Made by a program: the position numbers and the translations under genes. Below the pieces are notes generated by a model. The model had not been told where the DNA came from, made no database searches, and saw nothing but the letters and a program-made list of their open reading frames with translations. A stretch of DNA of 37,265 bases, from positions 1 through 37,265 of the forward strand of contig JBIOJM010000061.1 of assembly GCA_044450785.1 (NCBI GenBank), written 5' to 3'. Shown one piece after another: positions 25,711 through 34,451 of this stretch (positions within the stretch are counted from its first letter, which is position 1; the number at the start of each line of letters is the position of its first letter). The DNA is from JBIOJM01 sp044450785. GTDB taxonomy: Bacteria > Planctomycetota > Planctomycetia > Isosphaerales > Isosphaeraceae.

Positions 25711-25965
25711 TCAGGATGCCTCGTCATCCCGAATGACTCGGTCGATCTCCTCGGGGTGCTGCTCGTAGTACGCCCAGGCTGCCTCCAGGTCGGATTGACT
25801 CAGGTCGGGGTGGTGCTCGAGGATGTTGTTATCGGACAGACCCAGCCTTCGCCATTGCACCAAGCCCGCCACGGTATGGCGTGTGTTTCGAATGCACGCG
25901 TCGCCGCCGCAGACACCAAGATTCTTCTGAATCCAGCTCGTCGTTGAAGCTTGATTTGGGGCCAT
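25711..25965 (-). CDS. DUF433 antitoxin-like protein, without visible partner
   Basis: The 84-residue protein begins MAPNQASTTSWIQKN and has the DUF433 core: GGDACIRNTRHTVAGLVQWRRLGLSDNNILEHHPDLSQSDLEAAWAYY, ending in a charged EEIDRVIRDDEAS. DUF433 proteins have a winged-helix DNA-binding fold and usually act as antitoxins encoded beside a PIN-like DUF5615 toxin. No such toxin gene lies on either side. The frame is open to 26187 but the upstream part is not similar to the family. The ribosome binding site is weak. Confidence 0.85.
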   Translation of the reverse strand: MAPNQASTTSWIQKNLGVCGGDACIRNTRHTVAGLVQWRRLGLSDNNILEHHPDLSQSDLEAAWAYYEQHPEEIDRVIRDDEAS

Positions 25966-26444
25966 GAGGTCACCGAGCGGCTTGATGGAGATGCGGCACG
26001 GTCGACGCAAAAACAGTGCACGGCTCTTAGTCATAAGATATCGCGTCGGAGAACAAAACGTCAAATCGCCTCGCTTCCTCGGCAACGGGCACGTTCCAGT
26101 TTGCCGGCGCTCCCGGTTACTCCGACGAATCCAGACGAAAACGCATGCTTGGGACATCCCTTCTTGCATCCAAACATTCACTCGCACGCCGCCGAGCTCG
26201 CCTTGGTGCGCGAATCGGCCATCTGGTACACTGATCTTTTCGAAGAATCGGTTTCGAAATCCCGAACAAACGGTCGTGGGTGGACCGTAACAGAAAGCGG
26301 AATGGTGCGCGCGCTCGATCTCAGCTTCCCGCGGCGAGACTGCGGGCGAGGGAGAGCCGCCCCCGCGCCCTCAATCCTCCGCACTGATCGTCACCCAGCA
26401 GTGTCATCCTGCCCGCCGCGAATTCCGACGTTGGAGGCTCGTCC
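25966..26444. other. intergenic region of 479 bases without a convincing gene
   Basis: This divergent stretch lies between the DUF433 gene and the permease gene. Short frames on both strands lack ribosome binding sites and recognisable domains. It should contain the promoters of both neighbours. Confidence 0.45.
26433..26437 (+). promoter_or_regulatory. Shine-Dalgarno site deciding a TTG start
   Basis: GGAGG is followed after 7 bases by TTG 26445. The nearest ATG (26460) would be 22 bases away, so the TTG is the more likely initiation codon of the permease. Confidence 0.65.
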
Positions 26445-28394
26445 TTGTTTGCCGGACCCATGATTGCCCGCGAGGTTCTGATCGCTCCTCGTCCGATGCG
26501 GTATTACCTTTGGCGGGCCTCGTTCGCCAGCTTCCTGTTCATCCTCCTGTGGACCTCGTGGCAGTACGTCATCGGATGGCAGGACGTCCGCGAAGTGGGG
26601 GTGGTGGCGCGGTTTGGGGGCATCCTCTACATCATGTTTGCGATGCTCCAGTTGACCTTGATGTTGTTCTTCGCACCCTTGTTCACGGCCGCCGCGGTGT
26701 CGTATGAGAAGGATCGCCGCACGTTGAGTTTGCTGCTGATGACCGATCTCTCTGACCTCGAGATTGTGCTGGGTAAGCTGGTCGCGGGGCTCTTGAACGT
26801 TCTGACGATTCTGGCGGCGAGCGTGGGATTGCTGTCGCTCTGCGCGTTTTTCGGTGGGATCTCGTTCGGGCAGGTGGTGAACCTCTTTGCCGTGACGGCG
26901 GCCTCCGGGGTGGCGGGCGGAGCTCTCGGTTTGTTGATCGCGCTGTGGCGGGACCGCACTTTTCAGTCGATCTCGCTGACCATCTTGATGGTCGTCTTCT
27001 CGGTCGCGGGGGTCGAGCTGTTTGCGATCTTCTACCCCACTCTCGAGTTCATGGGGGTGCCGGTCGTGGAGGTGCTCAACCCGTATCGCGCCATGCTGGC
27101 GGTGCTCTATCCCCAGACCAACCAGCTCACCGGGGTGGTGCGGGCGTCGAGCCTCGTCTACATTGGTGCCCGATTGACCTTCGCGGCGGCCTTGGTGGCC
27201 TTCGGGACCTGGAAGCTGCGCACCTGGAACCCCGGCCGGAACGAGCCGCGCGAATCGCGTGAGGAAGGCGAGGTCGAGGCGATCGAGACACTGGTTGAAG
27301 TCGATCTAGAGGAACCCGCCGAGGCGACGGTCGCGGTCAGTAGAGCGGCCTCGACCGCGGCGGGCCACGGTGTCGGTGCCGTTTCCGAACGACCGAGAAC
27401 GATTCCCGCCGCCGCGGCAACGGCCGGGTCAGCGAAGGGCGGTGACGGTGAACCGGGACCGACCACCGGGTTGCACGTGCCCAGGCGAACCCACCGCCGC
27501 AAAGCGTCAAGAGCCAAGCCCTATCGCCACCCGTGGGCCAACCCGATCCTCTGGCGCGAGCTCAAGACCCGCGCGTATGGGTCCAAGCCGCTCATCATCA
27601 AGGGATGCTACGTCCTCCTGTTCGTCTTGGGGATGGGGCTGTTCTTCCATCTGAGCCGGGAGCTGGTGAACCCGCTGTGGTCGATGCTGGGCATGATTCC
27701 GATCGGCCTGGCGATCCTCAGCCTTATCCTGATCAACGCGCAGGGGGTCACCGCGATCACCAGCGAGCGCGACACCGGCGCGCTCGATTTACTGCTGGTT
27801 TCAGAGCTGACGCCCAAGGAATTCATCTACGGCAAGCTCTACGGGGTCCTCTACAACTCGAAAGAGATGATCGCCTTGCCGGTGTTGACAGCCCTCGTGA
27901 TGGGTGGCCTGGAGATCCTCACGGGGGAGAACCTGGTGCTCTTCCTCATCGATTTTCTCCTCTTCTGCCACTTCGCGGCGATGCTGGGACTGCACGCGGC
28001 GATCACTTACACGAGCAGCCGGACCGCGGTGGCGAACAGTCTCGCCACGATTTTCTTCCTGATGGTCGGCATCTTGCTCTGTGCCTTCCTGATCGTGCTC
28101 AACAACCAAGAATTCGCCCGCCAGCTCTTGAGCTTCATGATCTTCATCGGGGCCGGTAGCGTGGCGCTCTTCGGTTCGCTGGGCGCCAAGAACCCCTCCC
28201 GCGCGATCACCTTGGTTTCCCTGCTGACGCCGTTCTGGACGTTCTACTGCATCATCAGCCTGATCAACGGAGATATCATGGCGGCGTTCCTGGTCAGCGC
28301 GGGCATCTACGGCTTCGCCATCCTGGCGATGCTGGTCCCGGCCGTCGGTGACTTCGACATCGCCCTGGGCCGCACCGGCGCGATTCAGGGGTGA
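26445..28394 (+). CDS. double ABC-2-type permease protein
   Basis: The 649-residue protein joins two ABC-2-like permease modules. The first (residues ~1-265) has about six membrane helices; SYEKDRRTLSLLLMTDLSDLEIVLGKL is the amphipathic coupling segment before helix 3. A polar linker rich in Glu, Ala and Gly spans ~265-350. The second module (~355-649) repeats the pattern, with TSERDTGALDLLLVSELTPKEFIYGKLYG as the matching segment. Such a fused dimer needs an ATPase subunit, usually encoded next to it; none is present within this window. It should sit in the inner membrane. Start choice at TTG is explained by the ribosome binding site. Substrate unknown. Confidence 0.88.
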   Translation: MFAGPMIAREVLIAPRPMRYYLWRASFASFLFILLWTSWQYVIGWQDVREVGVVARFGGILYIMFAMLQLTLMLFFAPLFTAAAVSYEKDRRTLSLLLMTDLSDLEIVLGKLVAGLLNVLTILAASVGLLSLCAFFGGISFGQVVNLFAVTAASGVAGGALGLLIALWRDRTFQSISLTILMVVFSVAGVELFAIFYPTLEFMGVPVVEVLNPYRAMLAVLYPQTNQLTGVVRASSLVYIGARLTFAAALVAFGTWKLRTWNPGRNEPRESREEGEVEAIETLVEVDLEEPAEATVAVSRAASTAAGHGVGAVSERPRTIPAAAATAGSAKGGDGEPGPTTGLHVPRRTHRRKASRAKPYRHPWANPILWRELKTRAYGSKPLIIKGCYVLLFVLGMGLFFHLSRELVNPLWSMLGMIPIGLAILSLILINAQGVTAITSERDTGALDLLLVSELTPKEFIYGKLYGVLYNSKEMIALPVLTALVMGGLEILTGENLVLFLIDFLLFCHFAAMLGLHAAITYTSSRTAVANSLATIFFLMVGILLCAFLIVLNNQEFARQLLSFMIFIGAGSVALFGSLGAKNPSRAITLVSLLTPFWTFYCIISLINGDIMAAFLVSAGIYGFAILAMLVPAVGDFDIALGRTGAIQG

Positions 28395-28489
28395 CTCCGG
28401 CCGACCGGCCGGCCGGCTGATGTTGGGAATCGGACTGACGCTTTGACCAATCCGGCTGTTTTCACCATTGAGACGGATGCACAAGGACC

Positions 28490-29311
28490 ATGGCCACGAT
28501 TTACCCGACCGCGAAGCGAATCCCGCCAGCGTCCGAGACTGACATCGACTACCCCGATTCGGATGGAAAACCCTTGGGCGAAACCGGAGTTCACGTCAGC
28601 GTCACCTTGGGCTTCATGGAAATGTTGATCCGGTATTACGCCAACAACCGGATGGTCGCGCTGCATTCCAACATGTTTGTTTATTACGCTCTTGGCGATC
28701 CCAAGCAAAACGTTTGTCCCGACCTGATGGTCGCCTTGGACGTTCCCTACCAGGTAACTCGCCGAAGCTACAAGGTTTGGAATGAAGGCAAGGGCCCGGA
28801 CCTCGTGCTCGAAGTGACCTCGAGGAAGACCCGCCGCGAAGATCTGGGGCCGAAGTTCGAGCTCTACCGCGATGTACTCAAGGTGCGCGAGTATTTTCTC
28901 TTCGATCCCCTCGAAGAGTATCTCGAACCATCCTTCCAGGGATTTCGGCTCGCGAGGAGAGAATACAAGCCGATCACAATGGAGGCGGGCCGATTGCCGA
29001 GCGAAGTCCTGGGGCTGCATCTCGAGCGCGACGAGATTGACTTGCGCCTGTATAACCCCCGCACGGGACTCCGCATACCGACCGGCACGGAGCTTCAAGC
29101 AGCGCTTCGCGCGAGCAAGGCGGCCGTGAGCAAGGAAAGAGCCGCCCGGAGAAAGGAGGAAGCGGCGCGCAAAGCGGAGGAAGCGGCGCGCAAAGCGGAG
29201 GAAGCGGCGCGCAAAGCCGAGGAGGACGCGCGCCGAACGGCCGAGTCGGAGTTAGAACAGTTGCGCCGCGAGAACGACATCCTGCGCAAGAGGCTGGCTG
29301 AGGATTCCTGA
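28490..29311 (+). CDS. Uma2-family (DUF820) PD-(D/E)XK-like protein with coiled-coil tail
   Basis: The 273-residue protein has a restriction-endonuclease-like Uma2 core in residues ~30-200. The active-site pattern is visible: PDLMVALD with D78, then DLVLEVTSRKT with E108, the D-L-G-P-K stretch, and YRDVLKVREYFLFDP. Uma2 proteins are abundant in cyanobacteria and planctomycetes and their role is unknown; nuclease activity is predicted from the fold. Residues ~210-273 form a charged coiled coil built on a 7-residue repeat (KAEEAAR), encoded by a 21-base tandem repeat, and end in a leucine-zipper-like ELEQLRRENDILRKRLAE. The repeat number could vary between strains. AAGGA lies very close to ATG 28490. 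Confidence 0.9.
   Translation: MATIYPTAKRIPPASETDIDYPDSDGKPLGETGVHVSVTLGFMEMLIRYYANNRMVALHSNMFVYYALGDPKQNVCPDLMVALDVPYQVTRRSYKVWNEGKGPDLVLEVTSRKTRREDLGPKFELYRDVLKVREYFLFDPLEEYLEPSFQGFRLARREYKPITMEAGRLPSEVLGLHLERDEIDLRLYNPRTGLRIPTGTELQAALRASKAAVSKERAARRKEEAARKAEEAARKAEEAARKAEEDARRTAESELEQLRRENDILRKRLAEDS
29156..29239 (+). repeat. 21-base tandem repeat coding for a heptad coiled coil
   Basis: Three almost identical 21-base units starting GAGGAAGCGGCGCGCAAAGC lie at 29156-29176, 29177-29197 and 29198-29218, followed by a diverged fourth to 29239. Each adds one heptad (E-E-A-A-R-K-A) to the Uma2 protein in frame. Confidence 0.9.
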
Positions 29312-29356
29312 CACGGCGCCGTAGATTTTCTGAATCGGCTCGGAGGTGATTCCGCG

Positions 29357-32300
29357 ATGATGGTCATGAAATGGGAGCCGGGGCGCATCCCGCGCGCAAC
29401 CGGCCTGACCGTCGCCCTCATCCTGGCCATATTCGGCCTCGAGGCCGGCGCGCAAGAGGACGATCTGGCGAAGGAGCTGCCACGGATCAAACCGATGGCG
29501 CCGGCAGCGGCCTTGGATTCGTTCCGCATCCACGCTGGATTTCGCCTGGAGCCCTTGGCCGTTGAGCCTCTGGTTATGGACCCGGTCGCCGCTTGCTACG
29601 ACGCCGATGGGCGGCTTTACGTCGTCGAGATGCGTGGCTATCCATTTCCGGAGAAGACACCGTCCGGAAACGTCATCCGGCTCGACGACCGTGACGGCGA
29701 CGGGCGATTCGAGACGCGGACCGTTTTCTTGGACGGTCTCTCGTGGCCGACCGGGGTCGTGCCCTACGACGGGGGCGTGTTCATCGCGGTCGCCCCGGAC
29801 ATCCTCTATGCGAAGGACACCAGCGGCGATGGCGTGGCGGACGTCAAGAAGGTGATGTTCACGGGTTTCGGGACCGACAACGTCCAGGGATTGGTGAACG
29901 GATTGCTCTGGGGTCCCGACGGATGGATTTACGGCGTGGCGAGCTCCAACGGTGGAGCGATCCACAACCGATCGCGGCCGGAGGCTCCACCGGTGTCGGT
30001 GCGGGGACGCGACTTTCGGTTCAGGCCGGATGGGTCGGCGTTCGAGGCCGTCTCCGGCGGGGGACAGTTCGGCCATGCGTTCGACGATTGGGGGCACCGT
30101 TTCACCTGCAATAACAGCAATCACGTCCGCCAAATCGTCTTACCTTCCCGTTACCTGGAGCGCAACCCGGCCCTGATTCCCCCGTCGGTCATCCTCGACA
30201 TCGCCGCCGAGGGGCCCGCCGCGCAAGTGTTTCGCATCAGCCCACCGGAGCCCTGGCGAGTTGTCCGCACGCGTCAGCGCGCCGCCGATCCGGTGCTCTC
30301 GCGCAGCCTGCCTCCGACCGAGCTCTTCGCCACGGGCTACTTCACGTCCGCGACCGGCATCACCATTTACCGGGGCACGTCCTACCCGGCCGAGTATCGC
30401 GGTAACGTGTTCGTGGGGGATGTGGGAGGGAACCTCGTCCATCGCAAGGTCCTTTCGGTCGATGGCGCGACGTTTCTCGCAAGCCGGGCTGATCAAAATG
30501 TGGAGTTTCTCGCTTCGACCGACAACTGGTTTCGCCCGGTCAACTTCGCCAACACGCCCGATGGGACCTTGCTCATCCTTGACATGTATCGCGAGACGAT
30601 CGAACACCCCCTCTCGATCCCCGAGCCGATCCAGCGGCACCTTGACTTGACCAGCGGCAAGGACCGCGGACGGCTCTACAACCTGGTCTACTCGGGCGCC
30701 CGGCGCCGCCCGAGGCCGAAGCTGAGCGAGGCCCCGCCGGCGGAGCTGGTCAGGCTGCTGGCGGATCCCGATGCGTGGTGGCGCGAGACGGCAGAGCGGC
30801 TCCTGTTCGAGCGCCAGGACCGCACGGTTTTGGGGCTGTTGCGCACGATGGTTGCAGAGCGTCCCGGCGCCCTGGGGCGACTGCACGCTCTTTGGACTCT
30901 CGCATTGCTCGAATCGCTTGACCTGGACTCGGTTGTCCTTGGATTGACCGATCCCGAGCCGAGGGTGCGCGAGCAAGCGATCCGCCTGGCCGAGGGCCGG
31001 CTCGATCGCGCGCCCGCTGTCTTGATCAAGCTACTCGCCCTGGCGGATGATCCCGATCCCATGGTTCGATTCCAGCTTGCCCTTTCACTGGGTGAGGCGA
31101 ACGACGATCCGCGCGCGATCGCGGCCCTGGCGACGATCGCCGCGCGGGACGCTGGGAGTGTCTGGGCTCGGACCGCCGTCCTGAGCTCGATCGCAGGCCG
31201 GCCGCTGGCGCTTCTGGACGCCCTCGCCGAGCGCGCCGGTTTCTTGACGGCCTCACCTGGCGACGCCTGGCTCGATGAGCTGGCGTTTCTCGTGGGCACG
31301 GAGCGCAAGCCAGCCCAGGCGCGGGGACTGCTCCAGCGACTGAACGCCGCGGGAGTCGGTTCGGGCCCATTGATGCGAGCGGTGCTGGCGCTGGCGCGAG
31401 GGCAGCGGCGATCCGGGGGATCCTTCCGGTCGCTGTTTGAAGGAAGTTCGCCGGCCCTGATGGCATCGCTTCTGACCGAGGCCGGAGAGCTCGCCGGCTC
31501 GAGCGGGCCTCTGGACCGCCGCCTCGTTGCCATCCGGCTGCTGGGCATGGGCGACGCAAAGACCGCGCGCGAATTGTTTCCCAGGCTGCTCGACGCTCGC
31601 CAGCCATCCGCCGTTCAACTGGTTGTCTTGCAGACCCTTGCCGGGCTCTTTGACCGCGATGCGGCCCGGCAGATCATTATCCACTGGAAGTCGATGAGCC
31701 CCGAGGTGCGCCGCGAGGCGGTCGAGGTCCTGTTCGGTCGTCAGGAAGGGATCGAGGCCGTGATCGACGCCATCCTATCGCGAGCGATTCCCCCATCCGA
31801 GCTCGACCCGGCTCGTTTGAGGCAGTTACAGACCCACTCCAACCCGGCCGTCCGGGCCCGGGCCGAGAAGCTTCTTGCCCTGGAGGGGGCGGCCGTGCGC
31901 GACCGTGGCCAGGTGATCCTGTCCTATCGGCCGGCGCTCGAGCTGGCGGGCAACCGCGACCGGGGACGCGATGTCTTCGCCAGGACCTGCGCCACCTGCC
32001 ACCAGGCCGAAGCGCGCGGCATCGATGTCGGTCCAAACCTGGCGACCGTCACGAACCGCTCTCCGGACGACCTTCTCGTCCACATCCTCGACCCGAACCG
32101 GGAGGTTGCGCCGAATTTCGTGAACTATAACGTGGCGACGGTGAGCGGCCGCGTGTTTTCCGGAATCATCGCCGAGGAGTCAGCCGGTGCGCTCGTGCTC
32201 AAGCGCGCGGAGGGGGCAAGCGACGTGATCCCGCGGGAGCAAATCGAGGCGGTCGCCTCCACCGGGATTTCCTTGATGCCCGAAGGGCTCGAAAAAGGGC

Positions 32301-32392
32301 TCTCCCACCAAGACCTCGCCGACCTGATCGCGTTCGTCCGCTCGATCCGGCCGGCGGCCCCTCTAGCCCCTCCGCCGGCCGCCGCGAAGTGA
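29357..32392 (+). CDS. PVC-type haem-binding CxxCH protein (glucose-dehydrogenase-like propeller, HEAT repeats, cytochrome c)
   Basis: The 1011-residue protein has a signal peptide (TGLTVALILAIFGLEAGAQ). Residues ~55-435 form the N-terminal propeller of the Pirellula/Verrucomicrobia membrane-bound dehydrogenase family, with ACYDADGRLYVVEMRGYPFP, GLLWGPDGWIYG, FRFRPDGSAFEAVSGGGQFGHAFDDWG and YFTSATGITIYRG. Residues ~440-830 are HEAT-like helical repeats. A C-terminal cytochrome c domain carries CATCH at 878-882, followed by GIDVGPNL and ILDPNREVAPNFVNY. It is probably a periplasmic oxidoreductase for sugars or related substrates, by family resemblance only. GGAGGTGA 8-10 bases before ATG 29357 is a near-perfect ribosome binding site. 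It follows the Uma2 gene by 45 bases. Confidence 0.93.
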   Translation: MMVMKWEPGRIPRATGLTVALILAIFGLEAGAQEDDLAKELPRIKPMAPAAALDSFRIHAGFRLEPLAVEPLVMDPVAACYDADGRLYVVEMRGYPFPEKTPSGNVIRLDDRDGDGRFETRTVFLDGLSWPTGVVPYDGGVFIAVAPDILYAKDTSGDGVADVKKVMFTGFGTDNVQGLVNGLLWGPDGWIYGVASSNGGAIHNRSRPEAPPVSVRGRDFRFRPDGSAFEAVSGGGQFGHAFDDWGHRFTCNNSNHVRQIVLPSRYLERNPALIPPSVILDIAAEGPAAQVFRISPPEPWRVVRTRQRAADPVLSRSLPPTELFATGYFTSATGITIYRGTSYPAEYRGNVFVGDVGGNLVHRKVLSVDGATFLASRADQNVEFLASTDNWFRPVNFANTPDGTLLILDMYRETIEHPLSIPEPIQRHLDLTSGKDRGRLYNLVYSGARRRPRPKLSEAPPAELVRLLADPDAWWRETAERLLFERQDRTVLGLLRTMVAERPGALGRLHALWTLALLESLDLDSVVLGLTDPEPRVREQAIRLAEGRLDRAPAVLIKLLALADDPDPMVRFQLALSLGEANDDPRAIAALATIAARDAGSVWARTAVLSSIAGRPLALLDALAERAGFLTASPGDAWLDELAFLVGTERKPAQARGLLQRLNAAGVGSGPLMRAVLALARGQRRSGGSFRSLFEGSSPALMASLLTEAGELAGSSGPLDRRLVAIRLLGMGDAKTARELFPRLLDARQPSAVQLVVLQTLAGLFDRDAARQIIIHWKSMSPEVRREAVEVLFGRQEGIEAVIDAILSRAIPPSELDPARLRQLQTHSNPAVRARAEKLLALEGAAVRDRGQVILSYRPALELAGNRDRGRDVFARTCATCHQAEARGIDVGPNLATVTNRSPDDLLVHILDPNREVAPNFVNYNVATVSGRVFSGIIAEESAGALVLKRAEGASDVIPREQIEAVASTGISLMPEGLEKGLSHQDLADLIAFVRSIRPAAPLAPPPAAAK

Positions 32393-32773
32393 GCGCCTCG
32401 TGCCCGCCCCCGGTCGGTTGCTCATAGGCGGATTCGAGAGTGCTCACCTCGTGCTGGGGGGAAGAGCGGAAGCGCAAGCGTTTGAGGAGCGGTTCCGCGC
32501 GGCGTGGCCCGCGGCCTGATCGCGCGCCTGACCGGCTCAATAGTCCGCTGGTCTCGGTTCGCCCGCGCGTTTCCTCGAAGAGCCCCAAACGAGTTTCAAA
32601 ACATATGACTGAGCTGTTTCGGGTTTCGGGTCTTGTACCGAAACGATTGCTGATGAGCCCTCACGAGCGAGTGGTGTGATTGGTCAATCGGACAGTTATC
32701 CCGCGCGTGGATCGGTTGCGCCGGACTCGCCGTCTCGCAGGGATTCCGAGCGTTTCCGTCGGGTCGTGCTACT
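32393..32773. other. convergent intergenic region of 381 bases without a gene
   Basis: The stretch lies between the 3' ends of the PVC haem protein gene and the pseudopilin gene. No convincing coding region or strong terminator hairpin is visible on either strand. Confidence 0.4.
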
Positions 32774-33805
32774 TTAGTACGCTACGGAAATCACTTCGCC
32801 GCCGGACCGAGTACCCAAGGCTCGCCAGACGTCGACGGCGATGCCTTGGCCCACGAACCGGACCGAGCCATCCGCCATCGAAGCGTTCACGCCGCCGGGA
32901 TGCGTGCTCGTAGTTGAAAGCACCCCCGAGATGTGAGTAGCACAGTCGGTGACCTGGGGGTTGGGAGGCGCTGCGACATAGAAGAGAGTCCCCGCATTAT
33001 CTCCGATCAGCCAAGAGCTCCCAGACGGCCCGAAGCCGGGCTTTTGCAGGAAGGGCCGCTCGCAGAGTTGAATCCACTGGGATGCGGTCAAGGCCATCCC
33101 CGCGGGGGGTTGGCCGGACACGTCGAGCCAATCCCGCCGCGGGTCGAACGTGCCCCGGCCCGAGGTGCCCACTAGCTTCTCGGCGAACCCGAGCGTGTTC
33201 GAGAGCCCGTCGGTGACTGCGGCGGGCGTCGCTCCCCGGGTCGTGAAGAGACCGCTGTCGAGCCCCTGCGATCGAATGATAGCCGTTGGCACCGATCCTG
33301 TAGCGCAGTCGCCGCAAAGGCCCGCGTTGGCCCGGTAGCTGACCGGACCATAAGCTTGCTGCGCGGTGAACGTGTCGGAAGGGCACAAGAATACATCGAG
33401 GAACACGCGAGCCGCCGTCTCGTTCTCCGGGTAGCCCGGTGGGACCGGGTCGAGAACACAGGGAATCGAAAAGTTGATCGAGTCATATAACGGCTTTTGG
33501 TCAAGCTGGGGCAGGAGCATGGTCTGCGCGGAAACATCGTTGACGACGTAAGGCGACGTCACGCCGTAGTAGGGCAAGACCGAGATCAGGCGAAAAGGGG
33601 GGAACGAGTCGACGATGGACTGGTATTGGTGCAACGCCAGGCCAAGTTGCCGCAGGTGATTCGTGCAGGTGGCCCGCCGAGCCGCCTCACGCGCGGACTG
33701 CACTGCGGGCAAGAGCAAACCGGCGAGCAGTCCGATAATCGTGATCACGACCAGAAGCTCGACGAGCGTGAAGCCCGGGAGCGCCGGCCGCGATGACTTA
33801 CGCAT
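32774..33805 (-). CDS. DUF1559 pseudopilin-like protein, cysteine-enriched
   Basis: The 343-residue protein has a classical type IV/II prepilin leader: a short basic start, then G11-F12 in PGFTLVELLVVITIIGLLAGLLLP, where a prepilin peptidase would cut after Gly11. The DUF1559 body follows (AREAARRATCTNHLRQLGLALHQY, FLCPSD, AAVTDGLSNTLGFAEK) and ends with the conserved THPGGVNASMADGSVRFV. It should be exported and inserted as a pseudopilin-like subunit. It has seven Cys, of which about two are usual for the family; the others lie in PCVLDP, GLCGDCATG, LCERP and DCATH. ATG 33805 lies inside the last codons of the MauE-like gene (8-base overlap), so it is translationally linked to the redox genes upstream. 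Confidence 0.93.
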   Translation of the reverse strand: MRKSSRPALPGFTLVELLVVITIIGLLAGLLLPAVQSAREAARRATCTNHLRQLGLALHQYQSIVDSFPPFRLISVLPYYGVTSPYVVNDVSAQTMLLPQLDQKPLYDSINFSIPCVLDPVPPGYPENETAARVFLDVFLCPSDTFTAQQAYGPVSYRANAGLCGDCATGSVPTAIIRSQGLDSGLFTTRGATPAAVTDGLSNTLGFAEKLVGTSGRGTFDPRRDWLDVSGQPPAGMALTASQWIQLCERPFLQKPGFGPSGSSWLIGDNAGTLFYVAAPPNPQVTDCATHISGVLSTTSTHPGGVNASMADGSVRFVGQGIAVDVWRALGTRSGGEVISVAY

Positions 33806-34451
33806 GGCTCACCCCGCAATCCCGGAAACACCGACGTCGAAGATCAATGTTCCTTCTCTCATGACGTATCCCGCGATACCATCCGCAGCTCATCCAACCC
33901 CGCCCAGCGCCATTTGATTTTACGATCCGCGGGCTCTGTCCGACAAACCAGCAAATGAACGCGCTGAGGGCGCAGATCAAGAGTAGAGAAGTGGTCACCA
34001 AGCTCCCGCCCCCAATGGGTTGCCGCTCGACGGCGCCGAAGCAACCGCAGCCGATCTCCAGGCCGCGCACGAGAGCCGACACTTGGGCCGCCGCAAAGAC
34101 GGTCAACAGCAAGGAGCTGAGCAACAAAGCGCCTCCCACGAACCGCCGGGTGACGAGTCCGGCGGCCAGGACCAGTTGTAACGCCGGGAATCCCATCGCG
34201 GCGGCAACTCCCAGCGTCGGTCCCACGATCTCGTACGAGTATATGGATGAGAGGAAGTAATAGGAATTCGTGATGTGCGGCAGCCCGCTGCGCAGCCAGA
34301 ACCACGCAAGGACGATCCCGGCCAGCAGTTGGTATCCACCCATCAACCTCGGGACAAGACCGTCCCTTGGGATGCTGAAGGGAACGGCCACCGAAAGATG
34401 TTGCGACGGCGCGACCGCATCATCAATGTTCGACCCGATTGGCTCGCTCAT
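33798..34451 (-). CDS. MauE/DoxX-type redox-associated membrane protein
   Basis: ATG 34451 gives 217 residues and overlaps the upstream C39-rhodanese gene by 29 bases; GGAG and GGAAGAG lie just before it. About four membrane helices are present. The family core is clear: YYFLSSIYSYEIVGPTLG, FPALQLVLAAGLV, LLLTVFAAAQVSALVRGLEIGCGCFG, with the CxC pair C135/C137. MauE is needed for disulfide formation in methylamine dehydrogenase, and its relatives pass electrons for thiol oxidation or reduction in the envelope. The ~40-residue C-terminal tail after QSPRIV holds three more Cys, is highly basic and looks atypical, perhaps the result of loss of an earlier stop. No methylamine dehydrogenase genes are nearby. 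Confidence 0.87.
   Translation of the reverse strand: MSEPIGSNIDDAVAPSQHLSVAVPFSIPRDGLVPRLMGGYQLLAGIVLAWFWLRSGLPHITNSYYFLSSIYSYEIVGPTLGVAAAMGFPALQLVLAAGLVTRRFVGGALLLSSLLLTVFAAAQVSALVRGLEIGCGCFGAVERQPIGGGSLVTTSLLLICALSAFICWFVGQSPRIVKSNGAGRGWMSCGWYRGIRHERRNIDLRRRCFRDCGVSHA

Noticed and set aside
23132..25965. Defence island built on DUF433, DUF2252 and an amidohydrolase
   Set aside because: No restriction, nuclease, helicase or abortive-infection gene accompanies them. The families are common housekeeping or unknown proteins, so the idea has no positive support.
29156..29239. Possible CRISPR-like array
   Set aside because: The units are contiguous 21-base repeats without spacers and lie in frame inside a coding region. 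No other repeat-spacer pattern was found in the window.
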